A stretch of DNA of 5,523 nt from NCBI GenBank assembly GCA_002705465.1, contig PAGS01000063.1, forward strand, positions 7,731-13,253, read 5' to 3'. The DNA is from Halieaceae bacterium. GTDB lineage: Bacteria > Pseudomonadota > Gammaproteobacteria > Pseudomonadales > Halieaceae. Shown here in pieces: positions 1-5,377 of the stretch. The notes under the pieces are model-generated. The model did not search any database. It was not told the DNA's origin and saw only the letters and a list, made by a program, of their open reading frames with translations. Position numbers and translations under genes: made by a program. Each line of letters opens with the position of its first letter. The first letter of the stretch is position 1.

Positions 1-2
1 TG

Positions 3-497
3 CGCGTTGATCCCCGCCTCAACGAGGTCGACAACGAGGGTCAAATCGCCGGTTTGTTGCCGGTACTGTGCGACCGTGATCCGGCCTTCGCGAAGCGAGT
101 CAAAGCTGGTCGCAGTGACAGCAAGCAATACCAGAAGGTTATCCAGGCGGTATTCAATGCCTGGGTCGCACCCGATTGCCCAGACCTCCCGGATACCGCG
201 TCGTGGCCCGACTATCTCGCAGGCGTCAAGGGTGCTCTCGAGGATGCCATGGCGCGGGCCGAGGGCGGCACCGACACGGCCATATTTACTTCAGGGGGTA
301 CGATTGCCACGGCGGTGAGTTGGGTGCTCGGCGTGCCCCATCACAAGGTCTACGGTTTCTACGAGCCCGTTTTCAATTGCTCTGTCACCCGCTTGATCTT
401 CTCGCGCGGCAGAATCTCGCTGTCCAACTTCAACGACACCGCGCACCTGCAGTTACGGAGCAAGCAATTGGGTGAAGCTTTGGTAACTTATCGGTGA
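3..497 (+). CDS. Histidine phosphatase superfamily protein, C-terminal part, probable degenerate active site
   Basis: The reading frame is open from the window edge, giving 164 residues without the N-terminus, so the first catalytic RHG motif is off-window. The visible start (residues 1-13) matches the stretch of phosphoglycerate-mutase-like proteins that carries the general acid: DPRLNEVDNEG, with Glu at residue 8. A long helical insert follows. The strand-loop FTSGGTIA (about residues 95-102) occupies the place of the family's second histidine motif (V-S-H-G-G), but the histidine position is Ser97 (codon 291-293). The fold is therefore recognisable while one catalytic histidine seems to be missing. 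From family knowledge, this histidine contacts the phosphoryl group, so activity may be lost or altered. The 3' end overlaps the next phosphatase gene in a GTGA arrangement, which implies co-translation. Substrate unknown. I recall similar TSGG-type proteins near acyl-CoA genes in related bacteria, but could not check this. Confidence 0.75.
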   Translation, partial: RVDPRLNEVDNEGQIAGLLPVLCDRDPAFAKRVKAGRSDSKQYQKVIQAVFNAWVAPDCPDLPDTASWPDYLAGVKGALEDAMARAEGGTDTAIFTSGGTIATAVSWVLGVPHHKVYGFYEPVFNCSVTRLIFSRGRISLSNFNDTAHLQLRSKQLGEALVTYR

Positions 498-1045
498 GCG
501 CGATTTGGTTGGTTCGTCACGGCGAAGCCGCAGCCGGCTTCAGCGAGGACGTTGATCCTGCGTTGTCCGAGCTCGGCCAAACGCAGGCGAGTGCCGCGGC
601 GAGGGCGCTTGCAGAGCAGGTGCCCGCGGGCGCCGCCTTGTTGACCAGTCCCAAACGGCGCGCCATTCAGACCGGCGAGCCCTTTGCTTTGCGCCGAGGC
701 GTTGCCCTTCAGGTCGATCCGCGGTTTGTTGAACTGCCCTCGCCGGGCGAATTGGAAGCCCGGAAGCCGTGGTTGCAGGAGGTGCTTCAGGGAACCTGGG
801 GTGCGCTGCCCGAGTCTGTTCAACAATGGCGCAGGGAGATCGTGGCTGCGATTCAGGCATTGCAAACTCCCAGCGTCATCTTCACGCATTTTTTAGTGAT
901 CAACGCTGTGGCCGCTCAAATGAGTGGTGATGACGCCGTCGTGCAGTGTCTGCCAGCCAATGGCTCGATCCATCATCTCGAGGTGGCGGGTGCCGATTGG
1001 CGGTGGGCGTCCCGGGGCGAGATGCTGAAAAGCGTGGTCAATTAA
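494..1045 (+). CDS. Histidine phosphatase family protein (SixA/phosphoglycerate-mutase-like)
   Basis: A complete 183-residue cytoplasmic protein with the branch-1 histidine phosphatase signature. LVRHGEA at residues 6-12 carries the phospho-accepting His9 and Arg8. TSPKRRAIQT (51-60) carries the second phosphate-binding arginine. Glu80 in FVELPSP is the likely general acid. FTHFLVINA (130-138) supplies the second histidine, His132. PANGSIHHLEV near the C-terminus is the usual closing strand. Its length is close to short phosphatases such as SixA, but this does not fix the substrate, which could be a phosphoprotein, sugar phosphate or other phosphomonoester. The start is GTG at 494, inside the previous stop (GTGA). 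No good Shine-Dalgarno sequence lies at the proper distance, so it is probably translated by coupling to the upstream gene. Its stop codon overlaps the oppositely oriented thioesterase stop. All catalytic residues appear present, unlike its upstream neighbour. Confidence 0.9.
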   Translation: MSAIWLVRHGEAAAGFSEDVDPALSELGQTQASAAARALAEQVPAGAALLTSPKRRAIQTGEPFALRRGVALQVDPRFVELPSPGELEARKPWLQEVLQGTWGALPESVQQWRREIVAAIQALQTPSVIFTHFLVINAVAAQMSGDDAVVQCLPANGSIHHLEVAGADWRWASRGEMLKSVVN

Positions 1046-1881
1046 CTGCGCTTGAGCCGCATGAGCGACTCTTGAGCCGTCGAGGCCAGCAGTGTACCGT
1101 CCTGCGCCCACAGGAAGCCGCGGCTAAAGCCTCTGCCTCCGCCCGCCCGCGGCGTGTCACAGTCATACAGAATCCAGTCGTCCATCTTGCCTGGGTGATG
1201 AAACCAGATGGCGTGATCGAGACTGGCTGCCATGAAGTGCTTGGAAGGGTTAGTGACAGGGTGCGGATAAAACGCTGTGCTTAAAAGCGAGTAGTCTGAG
1301 ATCATCACCAAAGCGGCCTGATGGATCGCGGTGTCCTCGGGTAAGGGGCCAAGGGCGCGGAACCATGACCGACCAAGCGGTGGCTGTTCCTCTGCCTGAT
1401 ACCGGGTTACTCGCTGCCGCTCGATTCGATATAAATCCATCAGATTGGGGTCGCCGGGTTTGGAGGCGAAGCCACGGAAGCCCGATAAATCGTCCGCCTC
1501 CGACCGCGGCGCCGCGATCTCTGGCATCGCGAAGCTGTGGGTCACGCTTTCTTCATCACAGTGATAACTGATCGAGGTATTAAAAATGGCCTCGCCGTTT
1601 TGTCTGGCGACGACCCTGCGAGTGGAAAAGGAGCGTCCGTCCCGGATTGGGTCGACTTCAAAATCGATGGGCACGGTTGGATCTCCGGCCCGAAGAAAAT
1701 AAGCATGCAGGCTGTGTGCATTCAGCGACTCTGCAACGGTCTGATTAGCGGCCATCAGACACTGCGCGACGACCTGCCCGCCAAAAATGCGCTGTTGGGG
1801 GAGCAGGCTGTGGCCGACAAAGGTGAGTGGCTCAGTCTGCTGGGGTGCAATCTGTGACATCACCTCGGTGAAACTCGTCAC
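1042..1881 (-). CDS. tesB: Acyl-CoA thioesterase II (TesB family)
   Basis: A 279-residue double-hotdog thioesterase that hydrolyses fatty acyl-CoA to free fatty acid and CoA in the cytoplasm. The length matches E. coli TesB (about 286). The N-terminal hotdog carries RIFGGQVVAQ (31-40), HSLHAYFLRAGD (56-67) and DGRSFSTRRV (81-90). The C-terminal hotdog carries ISDYSLL (Asp196), ASLDHAIWFH (Ser220) and STAQESLMR (Gln270). These correspond to the Asp204-Thr228-Gln278 catalytic triad known for E. coli TesB, with the usual conservative Thr-to-Ser change. The start is GTG at 1881, chosen because AAGGAG lies 5 bases upstream; an ATG seven codons in has no comparable site. It sits 9 bp downstream of the double-TetR regulator gene and is almost certainly co-transcribed with it. 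Substrate chain length cannot be read from the sequence. Confidence 0.95.
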   Translation of the reverse strand: MTSFTEVMSQIAPQQTEPLTFVGHSLLPQQRIFGGQVVAQCLMAANQTVAESLNAHSLHAYFLRAGDPTVPIDFEVDPIRDGRSFSTRRVVARQNGEAIFNTSISYHCDEESVTHSFAMPEIAAPRSEADDLSGFRGFASKPGDPNLMDLYRIERQRVTRYQAEEQPPLGRSWFRALGPLPEDTAIHQAALVMISDYSLLSTAFYPHPVTNPSKHFMAASLDHAIWFHHPGKMDDWILYDCDTPRAGGGRGFSRGFLWAQDGTLLASTAQESLMRLKRS

Positions 1882-1886
1882 GGGGA

Positions 1887-1892
1887 CTCCTT
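1887..1892 (-). promoter_or_regulatory. Ribosome binding site of the thioesterase gene
   Basis: On the minus strand AAGGAG lies 5 bases before the GTG start of tesB, a near-consensus Shine-Dalgarno sequence. Its first two bases belong to the TAA stop codon of the upstream regulator gene. Ribosomes finishing the regulator would therefore stop on the binding site, which suggests coupled translation. This site decides the GTG start. Confidence 0.8.
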
Positions 1893-3174
1893 AGTGCTGA
1901 GCAGTTGTTGCCAAGCCGCGAAAAAATACGGCGAAGTAGTCGGCCGCGCTCTGGTCAATGTCGTCGATGGGCTGCCAGACTTCGAGGTCCATCGCGGCGT
2001 TCAATGCACCCGTTAGCAACTGAATCACGATGCCAGCGGAAACCGCCCTAAACTCCCCGTCAGAGGTCGCCTCCACGATGGCCGTCTCTAGGGTCCGGTG
2101 CACCGCTGCTAGCCTCGCCAGCAATCGCTGTCTGACAGCAGGTGGCAAGGCAGTGATCGAGTTGAAGTGAACGAGGGGGCCTTGTTCAGAGTTTTGCAGC
2201 ACAAAAATATGGTGGCAGGCCAAGGCCAGCTTGCTTGCGGGGGACGTCTTGAGTTGCTCGATGCCCGCAATAATCTGCTCCAGCCGATCCAGCGTGTAAT
2301 CGAAGCATTGGGTCAGGAGTGCCTCTTTGTTCGCAAAATGGTAGTAGAAAGCGCCTTTGGAGACCTGTAGCAACTCTGCGATTTCATCTAGTGACGTGCC
2401 GCTAAAACCCTTCTGATTAAAACAGCGGGTCCCCGCCTTAAGAAAGGCCTCCTGCTTCAGCCGGTTTTGTGCCTCTCTGTCAAAAGCTTCATCCTCTGCA
2501 GAAAAAGTGAGCATTTCGGGCGCCATCTGGAGTGACTGGCTATCGGGTGAGCACAACAGGCCGTGCGTAAACAGATCGCGTAGCACATCGATGACGGTAT
2601 TGGCCTGATCCCGCGGCATTTCGTAGAGCCAGTAGAAGGACCAGTCTAATGCACCGATCATGGCGCGAATGGTGATAACCGGGTTACACGGCCGGATGTC
2701 GCCTAGCACTATCCCCCTGTTGAGTAAGTCGATTAGCCGCCTTAGCAGGCGCCGATACTCCTCTTCCAGCGTGAGACGGTGCTCTTTTTGTAAGGAGGCG
2801 ACCTCAAGCGGCGCGGCATAAAAGTCACCTTCACCATCCAGTGCTCGGAGTGTTGTATTGATCTGACTCTCCAGGAACGTCATCAGACAGGTGCTGGGGA
2901 CCTCGCAGGCCGCCTCGGCGGCATCGAGCTGGGCGTGCGCCTGGCGCACATTGGCGTCGTAACACTGGTAAATCAGGTCTTCCTTGGTGGAGACATAGTA
3001 GTAAAGGCTGGTCTTGGTAAGCCCCAGACGGCTTGCCACATCGGCCAGCGTGGTCGACCTCGCTCCCTTCGTATTAAACAGCTTGGCGGCACAGGAAAGC
3101 ACCGCAGCATGCTTGGTTTCACGCTGCAAACCGCGGCTGAATGGCGAGCGATGTGCTGAGGGTGGGTTACTCAA
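1891..3174 (-). CDS. Double TetR/AcrR-family transcriptional regulator (two TetR units in one chain)
   Basis: A 427-residue protein, about twice a normal TetR regulator (190-220). The first DNA-binding domain spans about residues 21-68, with AAKLFNTKG, TTLADVASRLGLTKTSLYYY and TKEDL. It is followed by an all-helical ligand/dimerisation-like domain to about 208. A linker (about 209-238) leads to a second complete DNA-binding domain (about 239-287, with TRCFNQKG, TSLDEIAELLQVSKGAFYYHF and NKEAL) and a second effector domain to the C-terminus. A hand alignment of residues 23-78 with 242-297 gives 19 identities in 56 without gaps, so the halves are clear but old relatives. The TTG start at 3174 is the only common start codon between the in-frame upstream stop and the first helix-turn-helix, apart from another TTG 15 codons later. 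The upstream purine stretch GAGAA is a weak ribosome site. Position in front of tesB and divergent from a crotonase gene suggests control of acyl-CoA genes and itself. The ligand is unknown. Confidence 0.93.
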   Translation of the reverse strand: MSNPPSAHRSPFSRGLQRETKHAAVLSCAAKLFNTKGARSTTLADVASRLGLTKTSLYYYVSTKEDLIYQCYDANVRQAHAQLDAAEAACEVPSTCLMTFLESQINTTLRALDGEGDFYAAPLEVASLQKEHRLTLEEEYRRLLRRLIDLLNRGIVLGDIRPCNPVITIRAMIGALDWSFYWLYEMPRDQANTVIDVLRDLFTHGLLCSPDSQSLQMAPEMLTFSAEDEAFDREAQNRLKQEAFLKAGTRCFNQKGFSGTSLDEIAELLQVSKGAFYYHFANKEALLTQCFDYTLDRLEQIIAGIEQLKTSPASKLALACHHIFVLQNSEQGPLVHFNSITALPPAVRQRLLARLAAVHRTLETAIVEATSDGEFRAVSAGIVIQLLTGALNAAMDLEVWQPIDDIDQSAADYFAVFFRGLATTAQH

Positions 3175-3218
3175 GGGGTTCTCAAATCGGGCCGGCGTGA
3201 AACCGATAATTCTCGAAA

Positions 3219-3232
3219 TTCAATTATTTGAA
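3219..3232. repeat. Palindrome TTCAA-N4-TTGAA, possible operator
   Basis: A perfect 5-bp dyad, TTCAATTATTTGAA, in the AT-rich block between the divergent genes. It overlaps the proposed regulator promoter elements. Its position suits autoregulation by the double-TetR protein, but a dyad this short in AT-rich DNA can arise by chance. Confidence 0.35.
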
Positions 3233-3234
3233 CT

Positions 3235-3252
3235 TTAAGTATTTTTACTGAA
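3235..3252. repeat. Imperfect 18-bp palindrome, possible second operator
   Basis: TTAAGTATTTTTACTGAA pairs at 6 of 9 symmetric positions (outer TT/AA and inner AGTA/TACT). It lies a few bases from the TTCAA-N4-TTGAA dyad, and a small dyad ACTTTAAGT (3232-3240) bridges the two. The cluster could be a composite binding site for a regulator with two DNA-binding domains per chain. This is inference from position and symmetry only. Confidence 0.3.
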
Positions 3253-3273
3253 CCTGTCTATGGTTGGGCTTGC

Positions 3274-3291
3274 GATTGGCGTTGATTGGCG
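3274..3291. repeat. Two direct repeats of GATTGGCG, 10-bp period
   Basis: GATTGGCG occurs at 3274-3281 and 3284-3291, exactly 10 bp apart, so the copies face the same side of the helix. This geometry is typical of activator or cooperative repressor sites. No known motif is recognised. Confidence 0.4.
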
Positions 3292-3315
3292 CTTATCGAG
3301 ACGGCCGGGGGCGAC

Positions 3316-3351
3316 CGCCGATATGGCGCGGTGCCAGCCTCGATATCGGCG
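3316..3351. repeat. 9-bp perfect inverted repeat CGCCGATAT / ATATCGGCG
   Basis: The arms are 3316-3324 and 3343-3351, separated by 18 bp. The right arm overlaps a perfect 8-bp palindrome CGATATCG (3341-3348). The left arm lies in a second dyad, ACCGC-N9-GCGGT (3314-3332). No T run follows, so a terminator is unlikely. It could be a two-site operator or a hairpin in a long crotonase leader transcript. Confidence 0.55.
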
Positions 3352-3385
3352 TTTGCGGACCTTAGAGGAGAGGGTCGCGCACGAT

Positions 3386-3413
3386 ACGCGAGGGGACGCG
3401 AGGTGACGTTAGG
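3386..3413. repeat. Tandem 10-bp repeats ACGCGAGG (two exact, one degenerate)
   Basis: ACGCGAGG lies at 3386-3393 and 3396-3403, and ACGTTAGG at 3406-3413 matches at 6 of 8 positions, all in 10-bp phase. The array sits about 95-120 bp upstream of the crotonase start, a plausible place for a protein contacting one helix face. Function unknown. Confidence 0.45.
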
Positions 3414-3432
3414 CTACTCAAGTCAGTGTAAG

Positions 3433-3470
3433 GCCACACTCTGTGCGCCGTAGCCGGGCTGTGCCACACT
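3433..3470. repeat. Direct repeat GCCACACT, 30-bp period
   Basis: Exact 8-mers at 3433-3440 and 3463-3470 are 30 bp apart, close to three helical turns. Each lies in a small TGTG/CACA dyad (CACA-CTC-TGTG at the first, TGTG-C-CACA at the second). They are close enough to the crotonase start to act as promoter-proximal sites. Function unknown. Confidence 0.35.
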
Positions 3471-3497
3471 TCGCCTCCATCTTGTAACGGTAGGATC

Positions 3498-3502
3498 GGA
3501 GG
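3498..3502 (+). promoter_or_regulatory. Ribosome binding site of the crotonase gene
   Basis: GGAGG lies 6 bases before GTG at 3509. An in-frame TAG at 3491-3493 excludes any start further upstream, and no other good start is nearby, so this site fixes the GTG start. Confidence 0.8.
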
Positions 3503-3508
3503 CGCGCG

Positions 3509-4261
3509 GTGTCAGACACCATCTCCTTTACCCAGACAGCCGGCATCGCCACGCTGACCTTCAACAATCCGCAGCGACGTAACGCGCTGGGTGCCGCCGA
3601 GCTCGACGCCATAGAGAGTGGGTTGTCGTCGCTGGATGAGAATGCTCGGGCGCTGGTGATTACCTCATCGGATGACCGGGTTTTCTGTGCTGGCGCTGAC
3701 CTGACTCAGATTCTGGATGGTTCACTGAGTGGCGATCGTTTTCAATCGGTCACTAACAAGATTGCCGCCCTGCCCATCCCCTCTATTGCCACTTTGTCTG
3801 GTAATGTCTTTGGTGGCGGCGCTGAGCTGGCGCTCAGCTGCGACTTTCGTCTCGCGCGAGAAGATATCGTGTTGCGCATTCCGGCGGCGGCGATTGGCTT
3901 GTGCTATCCGGTGGAGGGCATCGAGCGCATTACCCGGCGGCTGGGACCCTCAATGGCAAGGCGGCTGTTGGTGGCGGCGGAGACATTCTCTGCAGAACAA
4001 ATGCTCGCGTTGGGTATTGTCGATGCGATTTATCCTCCAGATTCGCTTTATGCGGCGGCGCAGCGCTACGCTGAATCATTGATCAAACTCGCGCCTATGG
4101 CGGTGATCAATATGCTGGAGATTATCCGGCAGTTCGAGGGCGGCAATTTGAATCGAGAGCAGGCTGACGCGCTCGCTAAAGCCTGCAGTGACTCTGCCGA
4201 TGTGCAGGAGGGTATCACCGCGCAGCGAGAGAAAAGGGCACCCGTTTTTCAGAATCGGTGA
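3509..4261 (+). CDS. Enoyl-CoA hydratase/isomerase (crotonase) family protein
   Basis: A 250-residue protein of normal crotonase length, expected to bind an acyl-CoA in the cytoplasm. NNPQRRNAL (19-27) opens the fold. VFCAGADL (58-65) is the first oxyanion-hole and CoA-binding segment. GNVFGGGAELALSCDFRLA (98-116) is the second and carries Glu106, equivalent to Glu144 of rat mitochondrial enoyl-CoA hydratase. In the segment aligning with the rat QPE motif the sequence is IPA, so the second catalytic glutamate (Glu164) is Ala126. That argues against classical two-glutamate hydration and leaves isomerase, other crotonase chemistry, or a weak hydratase. The GTG start has a good GGAGG site. The gene is divergent from the double-TetR/thioesterase operon, pointing to shared lipid or acyl-CoA metabolism. 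The exact reaction cannot be assigned. Confidence 0.92.
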   Translation: MSDTISFTQTAGIATLTFNNPQRRNALGAAELDAIESGLSSLDENARALVITSSDDRVFCAGADLTQILDGSLSGDRFQSVTNKIAALPIPSIATLSGNVFGGGAELALSCDFRLAREDIVLRIPAAAIGLCYPVEGIERITRRLGPSMARRLLVAAETFSAEQMLALGIVDAIYPPDSLYAAAQRYAESLIKLAPMAVINMLEIIRQFEGGNLNREQADALAKACSDSADVQEGITAQREKRAPVFQNR

Positions 4262-4321
4262 TCCGGAAAGAAGCGCTGTGACTATGCTAGGGTTATCCCG
4301 AATGGTTGTGCTCCCGTTGTT
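4262..4321 (+). promoter_or_regulatory. Short nadA leader with weak promoter-like sequence
   Basis: This 60-bp gap is in the same reading frame as both flanking genes and has no stop codon or common start codon until ATG 4322. TATGCT at 4283-4288 resembles a -10 box (5 of 6 to consensus), but no convincing -35 is seen. No clear Shine-Dalgarno precedes nadA. The gene may be read from the crotonase promoter, from this weak promoter, or from both. Confidence 0.2.
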
Positions 4322-5377
4322 ATGTCGATAGCTCAGGAAAAACTCGAACAGATCCGCGCTCAGGTACAGTCGCACCTGGAGAGCCGACCCAGTCCCGCAC
4401 TGACAGCGGCCCGCAGGGAAGCGCTGGAGAGCACGATTCGGGGGCATCTGCATGCTAATAATGCCGTCATTGTGGCCCACTACTATACGGCACCTGAGAT
4501 ACAGGCACTGGCGGAGGCCACTGGGGGGTGCGTTTCAGACTCTCTGGAGATGGCCCGGTTCGGTAGGGACCATCCCGCTGAGACGTTAATTGTTGCAGGG
4601 GTCCGGTTTATGGGCGAGACGGCCAAGATCCTGACCCCTGACAAGCGCGTGTTGATGCCCACCCTCGAGGCAACCTGCTCGCTGGACGAGGGTTGCCCGA
4701 TCAATGAATTCTCGGCTTTCTGCGATGCCCACCCTGAGCGAGAGGTGGTGGTGTATGCCAACACCTCTGCAGCGGTCAAGGCGCGCGCCGACTGGGTGGT
4801 GACTTCCAGCATTGCGCTTGATGTTGCTGAGCATTTGACCGCGCTGGATAAGGCGATTATTTGGGCGCCTGATCGGCATCTCGGCGATTACGTGCAGCGT
4901 GAGTCGGGGGCCGATATCTTGCTGTGGGATGGTGCATGCATCGTGCACGAGGAATTCAAGGCACGGGGTATTTTGGATCTGAAGCATGTTCATCCCGATG
5001 CTGCGGTGCTCGTGCATCCCGAGTCTCCGGCTAGCGTGATCGAGCTGGCGGATCACGTCGGCTCCACAACGCAGATTATTCGTGCAGCCAAGGAGATGCC
5101 GCAGCAGACCTTTATCGTGGCGACCGATCAGGGCATCTTTTACAAGCTGCAGCAGGCGGCGCCTGACAAGCAGTTTATTATTGCGCCGACCGCAGGCCAG
5201 GGTGCGACCTGTCGTAGCTGCGCTAATTGCCCTTGGATGGCGATGAATGATCTCGAGGCGATGGCCGCGGTATTTGACCAGCCCGACAATGAGGTCCACA
5301 TAGCGTCTGACCTGGCTCAACGGGCCATGCGGCCTCTGGAGCGCATGCTGGCGTTCGCTGAAACGCTAAACCCCTAA
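4322..5377 (+). CDS. nadA: Quinolinate synthase
   Basis: NadA condenses iminoaspartate (from NadB) with dihydroxyacetone phosphate to quinolinate, the committed precursor of NAD, using a [4Fe-4S] cluster in the cytoplasm. The 351-residue length matches E. coli NadA (347). Seen motifs are [18 protein letters not shown] (52-69), GETAKIL (98-104), [11 protein letters not shown] (116-126), NTSAAVKA (147-154), TSSIALD (161-167), [10 protein letters not shown] (203-212), HPESP (232-236) and [16 protein letters not shown] (294-309). Cys119, Cys206 and Cys303 have exactly the spacing of the E. coli cluster ligands Cys113, Cys200 and Cys297, and the CxxCxxC motif (297-303) is conserved. ATG at 4322 is the first common start codon after the upstream in-frame stop. 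The last four bases overlap the stop of the convergent gene. NadB is not in the window. Assignment is very secure. Confidence 0.98.
   Translation: MSIAQEKLEQIRAQVQSHLESRPSPALTAARREALESTIRGHLHANNAVIVAHYYTAPEIQALAEATGGCVSDSLEMARFGRDHPAETLIVAGVRFMGETAKILTPDKRVLMPTLEATCSLDEGCPINEFSAFCDAHPEREVVVYANTSAAVKARADWVVTSSIALDVAEHLTALDKAIIWAPDRHLGDYVQRESGADILLWDGACIVHEEFKARGILDLKHVHPDAAVLVHPESPASVIELADHVGSTTQIIRAAKEMPQQTFIVATDQGIFYKLQQAAPDKQFIIAPTAGQGATCRSCANCPWMAMNDLEAMAAVFDQPDNEVHIASDLAQRAMRPLERMLAFAETLNP

Larger units (their letters stand above)
3201..3252. promoter_or_regulatory. AT-rich block, likely promoter/operator of the double-TetR operon
   Basis: Bases 3201-3250 contain only 12 G or C in 50 (24%), in a surrounding sequence that is clearly GC-rich. 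The block begins about 27 bp upstream of the regulator start, the right place for its promoter. On the minus strand, TTCAAA with AATTAT 15 bp downstream is a weak -35/-10 candidate, each 4 of 6 to consensus. No strong sigma-70 promoter is visible, so the exact boxes are uncertain. Overlapping dyads inside it suggest repressor binding. Confidence 0.4.
3175..3508. other. Divergent intergenic control region, no convincing gene
   Basis: This 334-bp gap separates the minus-strand regulator-thioesterase operon from the plus-strand crotonase gene. It holds an AT-rich block next to the regulator, a CGCCGATAT inverted repeat, and several short direct repeats spaced by 10 or 30 bp. These are listed separately. 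A 48-codon plus-strand reading frame (3260-3406) is present but unconvincing: it has no ribosome site and an arginine-rich composition. No tRNA or obvious Rho-independent terminator is seen, as the inverted repeat lacks a following T run. Confidence 0.7.

Noticed and set aside
3..497. Upstream phosphatase called a pseudogene because of the missing histidine
   Set aside because: The frame is intact to the end and overlaps a functional-looking gene. A substitution alone, with the N-terminus unseen, does not show decay.
3316..3351. Inverted repeat as a Rho-independent terminator
   Set aside because: The 18-bp loop is long and no T run follows on either strand, and no gene ends next to it.
3260..3406. 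48-codon plus-strand reading frame from ATG in the intergenic region
   Set aside because: No ribosome binding site, arginine-rich composition like random GC-rich DNA, and it runs through the repeat elements. A leader peptide cannot be excluded, but nothing supports it.
4291..4300. GGGTTATCCC before nadA as a hairpin regulator or riboswitch
   Set aside because: Only three base pairs form and the leader is too short for a known riboswitch.
4076..4480. 134-codon minus-strand frame across the crotonase-nadA junction
   Set aside because: It overlaps two secure genes on the other strand, has no recognisable domain and no supporting ribosome site.
4586..5320. Long 244-codon minus-strand reading frame opposite nadA
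   Set aside because: It is antisense to the strongly conserved NadA coding sequence and shows no family motifs. Such shadows are common in GC-rich genes.
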